The notes under the pieces are model-generated. The model was not told the DNA's origin. It did not search any database and saw only the letters and a program-made list of their open reading frames with translations. 64,000 nucleotides of DNA from the NCBI RefSeq assembly GCF_000243075.1, contig NC_016745.1, positions 377,501 through 441,500 of the forward strand. The letters run 5' to 3'. This document shows, in pieces, positions 42,389 to 52,220 of this stretch. Position 1 is the first letter of the stretch; every line of letters begins with the position of its first letter. Source of the stretch: Oceanimonas sp. GK1. Its GTDB lineage: Bacteria > Pseudomonadota > Gammaproteobacteria > Enterobacterales > Aeromonadaceae. Both the position numbers and the translations under genes were made by a program.

Positions 42389-43261
42389 TCAGGGAGCCGG
42401 CGGTGCCCGGCACATCTCCACAAACCGGCGCAGCAGGGCGGAGTGATACTTGTGCCGGTGCCACACCAGCCTGAGGGTGCGCGGCAGCTCAAGGCCCACA
42501 TCAATCACCACCAACCGCCCCCGGGCCAGCCGGTCCGCCGCCGCCCGCCGGGAGATCAGCGCCAGCCCCAGCCCCTGCTCCACCGCCTGCATCACCGCTT
42601 CCGGCGTATTCAGCTCCAGTATTTTGCCCATGCGGTTGAGGTGCGGCGCCAGCTGGCGGTCGAATTGTTCCCGGCTGCCGGAGCGGGGTTCCCGCAATAC
42701 CCAGTCGCAGCCGGCCAGGCAGGCGGGCGTCAGCTTCGGCTGCCCCGCCAGTAGATGAGAGGGGGCGGCGACGATCTGCATTTCATCCTGCAGCCAGTCC
42801 TGGGTTTCCAGATCGGCGTGGCGGTTTTCCCCCTCGATCAACGCCATGTCCAGCTCAAAGCGGGCCACCATGTCGCACAGGGTCTGGGTATTGGTAATGG
42901 TGACGGCAGCCTGCAGCCAGGGCTGGCGGGCCAGCAGCGCCGGCAGCAGGTAATTGCCAATGGTCTGGCTGGCGCCGAGGCGCAGGCTGCCGGTGAGCTC
43001 GCCGCCACCTGCAAACTGCCGCTCGATGTCCGCCACCCGGCCGAGCACGTCTTCCGCCAGGGGTTGCAGCCGCCGCCCCTGATCGTTCAGTTGCAGCCGG
43101 GGGTGCACCCGGTCGAACAGCGGGCTGCCGAGCCGCCGCTCCAGCTCGCCCAGGGACTGAGACAGGGCCCCCCGGCTCAGACACACCTCGTCCGCCGCCA
43201 GCCCCAGGTTGCCGTGGCGGGCAATGCTGGCAAACACCTGCAGTTGTTTCAGGGTGATCAT
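42389..43261 (-). CDS. LysR family transcriptional regulator
   Basis: A 290-residue LysR protein. The HTH starts MITLKQLQVFASIARHGNLGLAADEVCLSRGALSQSLGELE, and the effector domain shows the CysB/YeiE-like pattern (GSLRLGASQTIGNYLLPALLARQ, CDWVLREPRSGSREQFD). It is divergent from a TDT-family transporter gene (91 bp spacer), which is its most probable target, and lies upstream of the metal transporter operon on the same strand. Confidence 0.92.
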   Translation of the reverse strand: MITLKQLQVFASIARHGNLGLAADEVCLSRGALSQSLGELERRLGSPLFDRVHPRLQLNDQGRRLQPLAEDVLGRVADIERQFAGGGELTGSLRLGASQTIGNYLLPALLARQPWLQAAVTITNTQTLCDMVARFELDMALIEGENRHADLETQDWLQDEMQIVAAPSHLLAGQPKLTPACLAGCDWVLREPRSGSREQFDRQLAPHLNRMGKILELNTPEAVMQAVEQGLGLALISRRAAADRLARGRLVVIDVGLELPRTLRLVWHRHKYHSALLRRFVEMCRAPPAP

Positions 43262-43352
43262 TTAGTTTTTCCAAACAGTGGCTTTAAATCATTTGGATAT
43301 TATAAACGAAGTGGCTTTTCTATGATGGCAACCGTCACTGAGGAGCGCCGTT

Positions 43353-44315
43353 ATGCTGAATACCACTCGCCATCGTCTTGCCGCCGCCCCCACCCCCATG
43401 GCCGGGCTGGCCTTAGGCGTTGCCAGCCTGGGCTGGTGCTGGGAAAACACCGGGCTGTTTGCCGGCCAGACTCAAGATCTGGGGGCCGCCATCGCCGCCG
43501 GGCTGCTGCTGATCCTGAGCGCCAAGTTCCTGCTGCATCCGCGTTTGCTGGCGGAAGATCTGGCCCACCCGGTGGTGGGCAGCGTGGTGCCCACCTTTGC
43601 CATGGCCACCATGGTGGTGTCGGCCGCGCTGGAAGGGGTTGCACGCGAGGCGCTGTGGCTGCTGGCCATCGGCCTGCACGGGGCGTTTCTGCTGGCGTTT
43701 GTTGGCCACCGGCTGAAAGCCTTTCGCCTGCATCACATGGTGCCCAGCTGGTTTGTGCCGCCGGTGGGCATTGTGGTGGCCGCCGTGACCAGCCCGGGCG
43801 GTGCCCTTGCGCCGCTGGCACAAGGGCTGATGTGGTTTGGTCTGGGGTGTTACGGCCTGCTGCTGCCGCTGATGTTGTACCGGTTACTTTTCTGCGCCGC
43901 CCTGCCGGACGCCGCCAGGCCCACCCTCGCCATTCTGGCGGCGCCCGCCAGCCTGTCTCTGGCCGGTTATCTGACGGTCATCGCTCGGCCGGACCCCTTG
44001 CTGGTGGCGGTGCTGCTGGGCATCGCCGTGCTGATGACGGCCCTTGTCTACCTGGCGCTGTTCCGGCTGCTGCGGCTGCCGTTCAGCCCCGGCTTCGCCG
44101 CCTTTACCTTTCCACTGGTGATCGGCGCCACCGCCCTATTCAAGGTGGCGGGCCTGGCCGCCGGACTGGGACTGGACGGCTCCCCGCTGGCCCGGCTGGC
44201 ACAGCTGGAGCTGGTGGTGGCCACCCTGGTGGTGGGCTATGTGGCCCTGCGCTATGCCCTGCACCTCACCGCCCTGGGCCGTCTGCTGGCACCGGCCCGG
44301 CAGCCGGCTCAGTAA
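43353..44315 (+). CDS. TDT family transporter (TehA/Mae1-like)
   Basis: A 320-residue protein with about ten membrane helices and the bundle typical of SLAC1/TehA-type anion channels and exporters. It begins with TPMAGLALGVASLGWCWE and has HHMVPSWFVPPVGIVVAA. Family members export tellurite-related anions, dicarboxylates or sulfite. The substrate here is unknown. It is controlled, by position, by the divergent LysR gene. The 3' end overlaps the convergent Gfo/Idh gene by 7 bp. Confidence 0.88.
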   Translation: MLNTTRHRLAAAPTPMAGLALGVASLGWCWENTGLFAGQTQDLGAAIAAGLLLILSAKFLLHPRLLAEDLAHPVVGSVVPTFAMATMVVSAALEGVAREALWLLAIGLHGAFLLAFVGHRLKAFRLHHMVPSWFVPPVGIVVAAVTSPGGALAPLAQGLMWFGLGCYGLLLPLMLYRLLFCAALPDAARPTLAILAAPASLSLAGYLTVIARPDPLLVAVLLGIAVLMTALVYLALFRLLRLPFSPGFAAFTFPLVIGATALFKVAGLAAGLGLDGSPLARLAQLELVVATLVVGYVALRYALHLTALGRLLAPARQPAQ

Positions 44316-45343
44316 TTGACGTCGGGCACCGGCAGGGTACGGCCCTCGCTGCTGCTCTTTTCCGCCAGCTTGATGATATTGAGCCCGTTGAGCGCGTCCC
44401 GAATGGTGACCGGCAGCGGGCCCTCGCCGCGAATGGCCTTGGCGGTGGCTTCATAAAAGTGGCGGTAGCCGCCCACCTCCGACACGATCACCTCCGGCTC
44501 GCCGTCGGAATAAAACACCCCGTAATCGCTTTCCGCCTCCTTGGCCAGATAGGGTGAGCCGGGCACGATACCGTCCCGCAGCCGCTCTTCCTGAGGGTCA
44601 AAACCCCGCTTGATGTAACACCCCCGCTCTCCCTGCAGCTTGAAACGCAGGGTCGGCCCCGGATGGTAGGAGCTGGAGTGCAGCACCACTTCCTTGTCGG
44701 CGTAGTGCAGTTGCACATGGAAGTAATCGGTCACGTCCGAGCCCGGACGCTGGGACAGACAACGGCCGGTCACCGACAGCGGCTTGCCGAACAGCTCCAG
44801 GGTCTGATCCACCAGGTGGCCGCCCAGATCGAACCAGGAGCCCGCGCCCACGCCGGGCTGATCTTCCTGGCCCTCGGGGGTAGGCCGAAAACGGTCAAAG
44901 TGGGATTCAAAGGCATGTACCGGGCCCACCTTGCCCTCGGCCAGCAGCCGCTTGATGGTGAGAAAGTCGCTGTCCCAGCGGCGGTTATGAAAGGGGATCA
45001 GGCACAACCGACCGGCGTCCGCCAGGCGCATCAGCTCGCTGCCCTGGTGCAGCTGGGTCACCGCCGGGTTTTCCATCACCACGTGCAGGCCCAGGCTCAG
45101 GGCCTTGCGCCCGAGTTCGTAGTGCACCTCGTTAGGGGCGGTGATCACCACCAGCCGGGCGCCCGACTCCTTCAGCATCTCGTCCACGTCGGTATACACC
45201 CGCACCTCGGGCCAGTCCCGCTCCACCCGCTCCGGACGGGAGCTGTGAATGGCCACCAGCTCAAACTCCGGCAGGCTATCGATAAAGGGCAGATGGTAAA
45301 TACTGGCCGACTGGCCATAGCCGATTACGGCGGTTTTGATCAT
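44309..45343 (-). CDS. Gfo/Idh/MocA family oxidoreductase with ENP in place of EKP
   Basis: A 344-residue NAD(P)-dependent dehydrogenase-like protein close to YdgJ/YhhX. The Rossmann motif is IGYGQSASIYHLP, near the N-terminus. The catalytic EKP motif normally following VVVE is ENPAV here (AAC codon read on the minus strand), so the conserved lysine is asparagine. The second motif GGHLVDQTLELFG is intact. Activity may be lost or altered. It is divergent from glcD across a 305-bp spacer. Confidence 0.9.
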   Translation of the reverse strand: MIKTAVIGYGQSASIYHLPFIDSLPEFELVAIHSSRPERVERDWPEVRVYTDVDEMLKESGARLVVITAPNEVHYELGRKALSLGLHVVMENPAVTQLHQGSELMRLADAGRLCLIPFHNRRWDSDFLTIKRLLAEGKVGPVHAFESHFDRFRPTPEGQEDQPGVGAGSWFDLGGHLVDQTLELFGKPLSVTGRCLSQRPGSDVTDYFHVQLHYADKEVVLHSSSYHPGPTLRFKLQGERGCYIKRGFDPQEERLRDGIVPGSPYLAKEAESDYGVFYSDGEPEVIVSEVGGYRHFYEATAKAIRGEGPLPVTIRDALNGLNIIKLAEKSSSEGRTLPVPDVNY

Positions 45344-45540
45344 GGGTAAACCTCATCGAAAACCGGCACGCTGACACGCCCCGGCAGGCTAGCAACACAA
45401 ATTCAGCCCCACAACAAAGCACAGCCCCGGCCGCTAGGTCAAGGTTCGGTCCGCCCGGACAGCGGCTGCCCGGCCCGGCAACCTCATGCCTGGTGATGCA
45501 TGGCCGTGGGCCGCACCGGAAGCCACCCGCAACACAACAA

Positions 45541-45553
45541 CTGGTATGACCAG
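45541..45553. promoter_or_regulatory. GntR-type operator candidate upstream of glcD
   Basis: CTGGT-ATG-ACCAG is a perfect dyad matching the TGGTnnnACCA core of PdhR/LldR/GlcC regulators, about 100 bp before glcD. The rest of the 305-bp divergent spacer contains no gene. The regulator gene is not in the window. Confidence 0.5.
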
Positions 45554-45648
45554 AATAAATCAACATGGCCCGGGTTGCGGCAAGGGTGCCATGCTGAGCG
45601 AATAACCAGCGGGCCCTGTTCAGGATCCGCCACAGGGAGGAAGACGGA

Positions 45649-47094
45649 ATGACCAGCCCTCAAGCGGCATTGCGCACCACCCTGGCCGAGGCCTTTCGGG
45701 CCTTTATCGAGCCGGAGTACGTGATCAGCGACGCCGAAACCCAGAAACCCTATGAATGCGACGGCCTCTCCATGTATTGCGAGATGCCCATGCTGGTGGT
45801 GCTGCCGGGCACGGTGGAAGAGGTGCAGCAAGTGCTGCGGCTGTGTCACCAGCATCGCGTGCCGGTGGTGGCCCGGGGCGCCGGCACCGGCCTGTGCGCC
45901 GGCGCCATGCCCAGCAACGACGGCGTGCTGCTGTCGATGGCCCGCTTCAAATACATTCTCGACATAGATCCGCTGACCCGCACCGCCCGGTTGCAGCCCG
46001 GGGTGCGCAACCTGGCCATCAGCGAGGCGGCAGCCCCTTACGGCCTCTATTACGGGCCGGATCCGTCCTCCCAGATCGCCTGCACCATAGGCGGCAATGT
46101 GGCGGAAAACTCCGGCGGTGTGCACTGCCTCAAATACGGCCTGACGGTGCACAACCTGCAAAAGGTGGAGCTGCTCACGGTGGCAGGGGAGAAACTGGTG
46201 TTTGGCAGTGACGGCCTCGACAGCCAGGGGCCGGATCTGCTGGCGCTGCTCACCGGCTCCGAGGGCCTGCTCGGCATCATCACTGAAGTGACGGTGCGGT
46301 TGCTGCCGATACCGGAAAAGGCCCAGGTGGTGATGGCAGCCTTTGAACGGGTGCAGCAGGCTGGCGATGCGGTGGGCGCGGTGATCGCCGAGGGCATTAT
46401 TCCCGCCGGGCTGGAAATGATGGACAGCCACGCCATCGTCGCCGCCGAGGCCTTTGCCCGGGCCGGCTACCCCACCGACGCCAAGGCCCTGCTGCTGTGC
46501 GAGCTGGACGGCACCGAAGAGGAAGTGGGCGAATATATCGCCCGGGTTGAGGCCATTTTTCGCGAGCAAGGGGCGACCCATGTTCGCGTGTCCCAGAGCG
46601 AGGCAGAGCGGGCGCTGTTGTGGAAGGGGCGCAAGTCGGCCTTTCCCGCCGTGGGGCGGATTTCCCCCGACTACTACTGCATGGACGGCACCATCCCCAG
46701 AGGCCAACTGGCCCATGTGCTGACCGAGATGCAGCGCATGTCGGAGCACTACGGCCTGCGGGTGGCCAACGTATTTCATGCCGGCGACGGCAACCTGCAC
46801 CCGCTGATTTTGTTCGACGCCAACGTGCCCGGCGAGTTTGAAAAAACCGAGGAATTCGGCGGCAAAATCCTGGAGCTGTGCGTGGCCGTGGGCGGCTGTA
46901 TCACCGGCGAGCACGGCGTCGGCATCGAGAAAATCCGGCAGATGCGGGTGCAGTTCAGTGAACAGGAGCTGATTCAGTTTCACGCCATCAAGGCGGCCTT
47001 CGACCCCCTCGGCACCCTGAACCCGGGCAAGGGCATTCCCCTGCTCAAACACTGCCAGGAATACCGCGCCCTCGATCACAAGGAGGCCCGCTGA
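45649..47094 (+). CDS. glcD: Glycolate oxidase subunit GlcD
   Basis: A 481-residue FAD-linked oxidase. The PCMH-type FAD-binding domain has PVVARGAGTGLCAGAMP and GGNVAENSGGVHCLKYG. The C-terminal catalytic region has HAGDGNLHPLILFD and GGCITGEHGVGIEK, as in GlcD and D-lactate dehydrogenases. With GlcE and GlcF it oxidises glycolate to glyoxylate and passes electrons to the quinone pool. GGAGG lies upstream of the ATG. First gene of glcDEF, overlapping glcE by one base. Confidence 0.96.
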   Translation: MTSPQAALRTTLAEAFRAFIEPEYVISDAETQKPYECDGLSMYCEMPMLVVLPGTVEEVQQVLRLCHQHRVPVVARGAGTGLCAGAMPSNDGVLLSMARFKYILDIDPLTRTARLQPGVRNLAISEAAAPYGLYYGPDPSSQIACTIGGNVAENSGGVHCLKYGLTVHNLQKVELLTVAGEKLVFGSDGLDSQGPDLLALLTGSEGLLGIITEVTVRLLPIPEKAQVVMAAFERVQQAGDAVGAVIAEGIIPAGLEMMDSHAIVAAEAFARAGYPTDAKALLLCELDGTEEEVGEYIARVEAIFREQGATHVRVSQSEAERALLWKGRKSAFPAVGRISPDYYCMDGTIPRGQLAHVLTEMQRMSEHYGLRVANVFHAGDGNLHPLILFDANVPGEFEKTEEFGGKILELCVAVGGCITGEHGVGIEKIRQMRVQFSEQELIQFHAIKAAFDPLGTLNPGKGIPLLKHCQEYRALDHKEAR

Positions 47095-48152
47095 TGACGG
47101 ATTTGACTTCATCCCTGCTGGAACAAGTGCAACAGGCCCGGGCCGACGGCACGCCGCTGCAAATCATCGGCGGCAACAGCAAGGCCTTTATGGGCAGACC
47201 CCCCGCGGGCGAGCCGTTATCGCTTTCCGGCCACAGCGGCATCGTCAGTTACCAGCCGGTGGAGCTGGTGCTGACCGCCCGGGCCGGCACATCCGTGGCC
47301 GAGGTGCAGGCCACCCTGGCCGAACGGGGCCAGATGCTGGCCTGCGATCCGCCCTTGTTTGACGGCAGGGCGACCCTGGGCGGCACCCTGGCCTGCCACC
47401 TGTCCGGCCCGGGCCGGCCCTGGAGCGGCTCCATCCGGGATCAGTTGCTGGGGCTGCGGCTCATCAACGGCCGGGGCGAACACCTGCGCTTTGGCGGCCA
47501 GGTCATGAAGAACGTGGCCGGCTACGACGTGTCCCGGTTGCAGGCGGGCGCCATGGGTACGCTCGGAGTGATCACCGAACTCAGCCTCAAGGTGATGCCG
47601 GTGCCGGACTGCACCCTGACCCTGGTGCGCGAACTGGACGCCGCCGCCGCCCTCACCGAAATGAACCGGCTGGCGGGCCAGCCCCGGCCGCTCACCGCCG
47701 CCTGCTGGCTGGACAACCGCCTCTATCTGCGGCTGTCCGGCGCCGCCAGCGCGGTGCAGGGCACCACGCACGTGTGGCCGGGCGAGGTGCTGGAAGACGG
47801 CGATGCCTTCTGGCGGGATCTGCGCGAGCAGCGACTGGCGTATTTTGACGGTAACGCGCCGCTGTGGCGCTTTTCGGTGAAATCCACCGCCGCCCATGCC
47901 CTGCCCGATGCGCCCTGGCTGCTCGACTGGGGCGGCAGCCAGCGCTGGCTGCGGGGCGAATTCGACCAGCCTGAACTGGAAGCCCTTGCCGAAGCCGCCG
48001 GCGGTCAGGTGGCCCTGTACCGGGGCGGTGACCGCAACGGCGAGGTGCTGCATACCCTGCCGGCTCCCATGCAGGCCCTGCAGCGCCGGCTCAAGGCGGC
48101 GCTGGATCCGGACGGCCTGTTCAACCCGGGCCGCCTCTACGGCTGGTTGTAA
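47094..48152 (+). CDS. glcE: Glycolate oxidase subunit GlcE
   Basis: A 352-residue FAD-binding subunit, shorter than GlcD. It shows GGNSKAFMG, ATLGGTLACHLSGPGRPWSGSIRDQLLGLRLING and GGQVMKNVAGYDVSRLQAGAMGTLGVITE, the GlcE form of the PCMH fold. It is needed for glycolate oxidase activity. It starts in TGATG with the glcD stop. Confidence 0.96.
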   Translation: MTDLTSSLLEQVQQARADGTPLQIIGGNSKAFMGRPPAGEPLSLSGHSGIVSYQPVELVLTARAGTSVAEVQATLAERGQMLACDPPLFDGRATLGGTLACHLSGPGRPWSGSIRDQLLGLRLINGRGEHLRFGGQVMKNVAGYDVSRLQAGAMGTLGVITELSLKVMPVPDCTLTLVRELDAAAALTEMNRLAGQPRPLTAACWLDNRLYLRLSGAASAVQGTTHVWPGEVLEDGDAFWRDLREQRLAYFDGNAPLWRFSVKSTAAHALPDAPWLLDWGGSQRWLRGEFDQPELEALAEAAGGQVALYRGGDRNGEVLHTLPAPMQALQRRLKAALDPDGLFNPGRLYGWL

Positions 48153-48163
48153 AGGACGACATC

Positions 48164-49378
48164 ATGCGTACAGACATTCATGTGAAATACCTGGATCACC
48201 CCGACATTGAAGAAGCCGAGTCCATTCTGCGCAGCTGCGTGCACTGCGGTTTCTGCACCGCCACCTGCCCCACCTATCAGCAACTGGGGGACGAACGGGA
48301 CGGTCCGCGCGGACGCATTTATCTGATCAAGCAGATGCTGGAAAGCGGCGAGATCAGCGACAAATCCCAGACCCACCTGGATCGCTGCCTGACCTGCCGC
48401 AGCTGCGAAACCACCTGCCCGTCCGGCGTGCGTTACGGCCGGCTGGCGGACATAGGCCGGGGCATCATGGAGCAGCAGCTGCCGCGCTCACCGGGCCAGC
48501 GCCTGCTGCGCTGGCTGCTGCGTAAGGTGCTGCCGTTTCCGGCCCGGCTGCGCCCGCTGCTGGTGCTGGGACGTATCGGCCAGCCCTTGCTGCCAAAGGC
48601 GCTGGCCGCCAAGGTGCCCACCGCACAACCGGCCGGTATCCTGCCCGACCGTGATCACCCGCGGGTGATGCTGGCACTGGGCGGCTGCGCCCAGGCGGCG
48701 GCCACCCCCAATACCAATGCGGCGGCGGCCCGGGTACTGGACCGGCTTGGCATTCACCTGCGGCAGGCCCCCGAGGCCGGCTGCTGCGGCGCGGTCAGCT
48801 ATCACCTCTCGGCCCATGAGGAAGGGCTAGATTTCATGCGTCGCAACATCGACGCCTGGTGGCCCGATATTCAGGCCGGCGCCGAGGCTGTGGTGATCAG
48901 CGCCTCCGGCTGCGGCGCCATGGTCAAGGAGTACGGCGACCGGCTGGCTCAGGATCCGGCCTACGCCGCCAAGGCGCGCCGGGTCAGTGAATTGGCCCGG
49001 GATCTGAGCGAGGTGCTGGGGCAGGAAGATCTCGGCAAACTGCAACTGGCCGATAAAGGCCGCAGAACCGCGGTGCACTGCCCCTGCACCCTGCAACACG
49101 CCCTTGGCCTCGGCGGCCAGGTCGAGACCATATTACGCCGGGCGGGGCTGGAGCTGGCCCCGGTGCGGGACGGCCATCTGTGCTGCGGCTCGGCGGGCAC
49201 CTATTCGGTGTTGCAGCCGGAGCTCAGCCAGCAGTTACTCGGCAACAAGCTGGCGGCCCTGACCGAGGGCAACCCCGAGCAGATCGTCACCGCCAACGTC
49301 GGTTGCCAGCTGCACCTGGCCAGCAAATCGACGGTGCCGGTGAAGCACTGGATTGAGCTGCTCGACCCCGGCGCCTGA
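48164..49378 (+). CDS. glcF: Glycolate oxidase iron-sulfur subunit GlcF
   Basis: A 404-residue Fe-S subunit with two 4Fe-4S motifs near the N-terminus (CVHCGFCTATCP, CLTCRSCETTCP) and two CCG domains (EAGCCGAVSYH, HLCCGSAGTYS) that bind further clusters. It conducts electrons from the flavin subunits to the membrane quinone pool. Last gene of glcDEF. It is followed 9 bp later by the convergent LysR gene. Confidence 0.96.
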   Translation: MRTDIHVKYLDHPDIEEAESILRSCVHCGFCTATCPTYQQLGDERDGPRGRIYLIKQMLESGEISDKSQTHLDRCLTCRSCETTCPSGVRYGRLADIGRGIMEQQLPRSPGQRLLRWLLRKVLPFPARLRPLLVLGRIGQPLLPKALAAKVPTAQPAGILPDRDHPRVMLALGGCAQAAATPNTNAAAARVLDRLGIHLRQAPEAGCCGAVSYHLSAHEEGLDFMRRNIDAWWPDIQAGAEAVVISASGCGAMVKEYGDRLAQDPAYAAKARRVSELARDLSEVLGQEDLGKLQLADKGRRTAVHCPCTLQHALGLGGQVETILRRAGLELAPVRDGHLCCGSAGTYSVLQPELSQQLLGNKLAALTEGNPEQIVTANVGCQLHLASKSTVPVKHWIELLDPGA

Positions 49379-49387
49379 GCGGAGCCG

Positions 49388-50293
49388 TCAGAAGTAATGC
49401 CTGATCTCCATATAGCGGGCGCGAATATGTTCGATCAGCAGTTTGATTTTGCGGGGCGGCTGGCGGTTGTAGGGGTAAACCGCGTAAATGCCGAGCACCT
49501 TGCCCACCCGGTTGGGCAGCAGCTCCACCAGCCGGCCGGCCTGCAGATCCGGATAGACCAGGCAGCGGGGCACATAGGCCAGGCCATGGCCGGCCAGGGC
49601 CGCCTTGCGCAGGGCGGCGGCGTTGTCGGTGGAAAAGTTGCCGCTCACCCGCAGCGAATAGGTCTCACCAAAGCGGCTGAACAGCCAGTCCCGGGCGCCG
49701 CTTTCCTGATAGCTGTAAATCAGACAGTTATGCTGCAGCAGGTCTTCCGGCACCTGGGGTTTGCCGTGACGGCTGAGGTAGGCGGGGGCGGCACAGATGG
49801 TCCAGCGAGAGTCCAGAATATGGCGGGCAATCAGGGTGGAGTCTTCCAGATGACCGGTGCGGATCACCAGGTCATAGCCCTCGCCCACCAGATCCACAAA
49901 GCGGTTTTCCAGGGACATGTCGACGCTGATAGCCGGATGCAGTTCACAAAATTGCGCCACCGCCTCCGCCAGCAGCAACTCCCCGGAAATGGTGGGCACC
50001 GACATGCGAATGTGCCCCTGCAGGGTATCGCTGTAGCCGGTCACCGCATCAAAGGCCTCCTGGGCCGCCTGCGCCACCGCCTGCGCATGCTCAAACAACA
50101 CCCGTCCCGCTTCGGTCAGGGTCAGGCGCCGCGTGGTGCGGTGGATCAGGGTGCTGCCCAGCTCGGCTTCCAGCCGGGCAATGCGCTTGCTCACCACCGA
50201 ATTGGTCAGACCATGGGCGTCGGCGGCCTTGCTGAAGGAGCCCAGCTCAATGACCTGGGCAAACAGAATGAGATCGTCGGTTCTCGGCATCAT
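49388..50293 (-). CDS. LysR family regulator between glc and lld operons
   Basis: A 301-residue LysR protein of the CrgA/AaeR-like group (LILFAQVIELGSFSKAADAHGLTNSVVSKRIARLEAELG). The effector domain is complete. It is divergent from lldP with a 167-bp spacer, so the lactate operon is its most likely target. This differs from lactate operons of E. coli and pseudomonads, which use the GntR protein LldR. Convergent with glcF. Confidence 0.9.
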   Translation of the reverse strand: MMPRTDDLILFAQVIELGSFSKAADAHGLTNSVVSKRIARLEAELGSTLIHRTTRRLTLTEAGRVLFEHAQAVAQAAQEAFDAVTGYSDTLQGHIRMSVPTISGELLLAEAVAQFCELHPAISVDMSLENRFVDLVGEGYDLVIRTGHLEDSTLIARHILDSRWTICAAPAYLSRHGKPQVPEDLLQHNCLIYSYQESGARDWLFSRFGETYSLRVSGNFSTDNAAALRKAALAGHGLAYVPRCLVYPDLQAGRLVELLPNRVGKVLGIYAVYPYNRQPPRKIKLLIEHIRARYMEIRHYF

Positions 50294-50460
50294 TTAACCA
50301 GTTTTGGAAACAATGGATTTCATTAAGTCTATATATCCACAAAAAACAAGGGATTAAAGTTTACATTCGTTTAACACCCCTGGTGCCATCGTACTCTACA
50401 TTATTAAGGATACGGGTGGAGAGGCTGCCGCCCAAGACAAGGTGACAAGGATAAACACTC

Positions 50461-52161
50461 ATGATGAATGATACTCTGCTGGCATTGCTGGCCTTTTCGC
50501 CCATACTGCTCGCCGCCGTGCTGCTGGTGGGCCTGCAGTGGCCCGCCAAGCGCGCTATGCCGCTGGCCTTTATTCTGACCGTGGTGGTGGCGCTGTGGAT
50601 CTGGGACATGACCGGCACCCGTGTGCTGGCCTCCACCCTGCAGGGGCTGGTGATTTCCGTCTCGCTGCTGTGGATCATCTTCGGCGCCATTTTGCTGCTC
50701 AACACCCTCAAGCACACCGGCGCCATTACCACCATTCGCAACGGCTTTACCGCCATCAGCCCGGATCGGCGCATTCAGGCCATTATCGTGGCCTGGTGCT
50801 TTGGCTGCTTTATTGAAGGCGCCTCCGGCTTCGGCACCCCCGCCGCCGTGGCGGCACCCCTGATGGTGGCGCTGGGCTTTCCGGCCCTGGGCGCGGTGCT
50901 GATGGGCATGATGATCCAGAGCACCCCGGTGTCCTTCGGCGCCGTGGGCACCCCCATTATTGTGGGCGTGACCACCGGCCTCGACAATGCCGCCATCAAC
51001 ACCACCCTGACCGCCGCCGGCTCCGGCTGGCCGGCTTACCTGCAAACGGTCACCAGCAACGTGGCCATTACCCACGCCATTGTCGGCATTCTGATGCCGC
51101 TGTTCATGTGCATGATGCTGACCCGCTTTTTCGGCAAGGAAAAAAGCTGGAAGCGTGGCCTGGAAATTCTGCCCTTTGCCATTTTCGCGGGCCTCGCCTT
51201 TACCATTCCCTATGCCCTCACCGGCGTGTTTCTCGGCCCCGAATTTCCGTCCCTGATCGGCGGCCTGGTGGGGCTGGCCGTGGTGGTCACCGCCGCCCGC
51301 AAAGGCTTTCTGGTGCCCAAGCACACCTTTGATTTTCCCGATGAGCAGGACTGGCCGGCCGAGTGGCTGGGCTCGCTGGCGATTCACAAGGAAGACCTGA
51401 CCAAAAAACCCATCAGCCTAGGCCTGGCCTGGTTCCCCTACCTGCTGCTGCCGGTACTGCTGGTGCTGAGCCGTACCAGCGACAGCTTCAAGGGCCTGCT
51501 CACCGGCTGGAACATTGCCTTCAACAACCTGCTGGGCGAGGCAGGGATCAGCGCCGGCATTCAGCCCCTGTATCTGCCCGGCGGCATTCTGGTGTTCGTG
51601 TCGCTGGTGGCGGTACTGAGCCAGACCCGTTCGCTCAAGGATCTGGGCCCGGCCATTCACGAGTCGAGCAAGACCCTGATCGGCGCCGGTTTTGTGCTGA
51701 TGTTTACCGTGCCCATGGTGCGGATCTTCATCAACTCCGGCGTCAACGAAGCGGATCTGGCCAGCATGCCGGTCATGGCGGCCCGGGTGGCCGCAGATCA
51801 GGTGGGTGACTTTTTCCCGGCCATCAGCGGCGTGATCGGTGCCCTGGGCGCCTTTATTGCCGGCTCCAACACCGTGTCCAACATGATGTTTTCCCAGTTC
51901 CAGTTTGAAGTGGCCCAAACCCTGGGCGTGTCCACCGCCATGGTGGTGGCGCTGCAGGCGGTGGGGGCTGCCGCCGGCAACATGATCGCCATTCACAACG
52001 TGGTGGCGGCCTCGGCCACCGTCGGCCTGATGGGCCGGGAAGGCACCACGCTGCGCAAGACCGCCCTGCCCACCCTTTACTATCTGGTGGCCATCGGCGT
52101 GATTGGCATGATCGCCATCTACGGAATGGGCATCTCGGATCCGCTGTTACAGCTGTCCTGA
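50461..52161 (+). CDS. lldP: L-lactate permease LldP
   Basis: A 566-residue transporter with 12 to 14 helices, of the LctP family. Conserved stretches include GSEG-equivalent [29 protein letters not shown] and [19 protein letters not shown] near the C-terminus. It imports lactate (and glycolate in E. coli) with protons. Start of the lldP-lldEFG-dld operon, 53 bp before lldE. Confidence 0.96.
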   Translation: MMNDTLLALLAFSPILLAAVLLVGLQWPAKRAMPLAFILTVVVALWIWDMTGTRVLASTLQGLVISVSLLWIIFGAILLLNTLKHTGAITTIRNGFTAISPDRRIQAIIVAWCFGCFIEGASGFGTPAAVAAPLMVALGFPALGAVLMGMMIQSTPVSFGAVGTPIIVGVTTGLDNAAINTTLTAAGSGWPAYLQTVTSNVAITHAIVGILMPLFMCMMLTRFFGKEKSWKRGLEILPFAIFAGLAFTIPYALTGVFLGPEFPSLIGGLVGLAVVVTAARKGFLVPKHTFDFPDEQDWPAEWLGSLAIHKEDLTKKPISLGLAWFPYLLLPVLLVLSRTSDSFKGLLTGWNIAFNNLLGEAGISAGIQPLYLPGGILVFVSLVAVLSQTRSLKDLGPAIHESSKTLIGAGFVLMFTVPMVRIFINSGVNEADLASMPVMAARVAADQVGDFFPAISGVIGALGAFIAGSNTVSNMMFSQFQFEVAQTLGVSTAMVVALQAVGAAAGNMIAIHNVVAASATVGLMGREGTTLRKTALPTLYYLVAIGVIGMIAIYGMGISDPLLQLS

Positions 52162-52220
52162 TGCCCTGCCGCCGCCGGTGCCCGCCGGCGGCGTTGTTGT
52201 AACCCTGACAGGAATTGCCT

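Noticed and set aside
50330-50338. DnaA box ATATCCACA upstream of lldP
   Set aside because: One isolated one-mismatch box with no GATC or AT-rich repeat context and far from dnaA; expected by chance in 64 kb.
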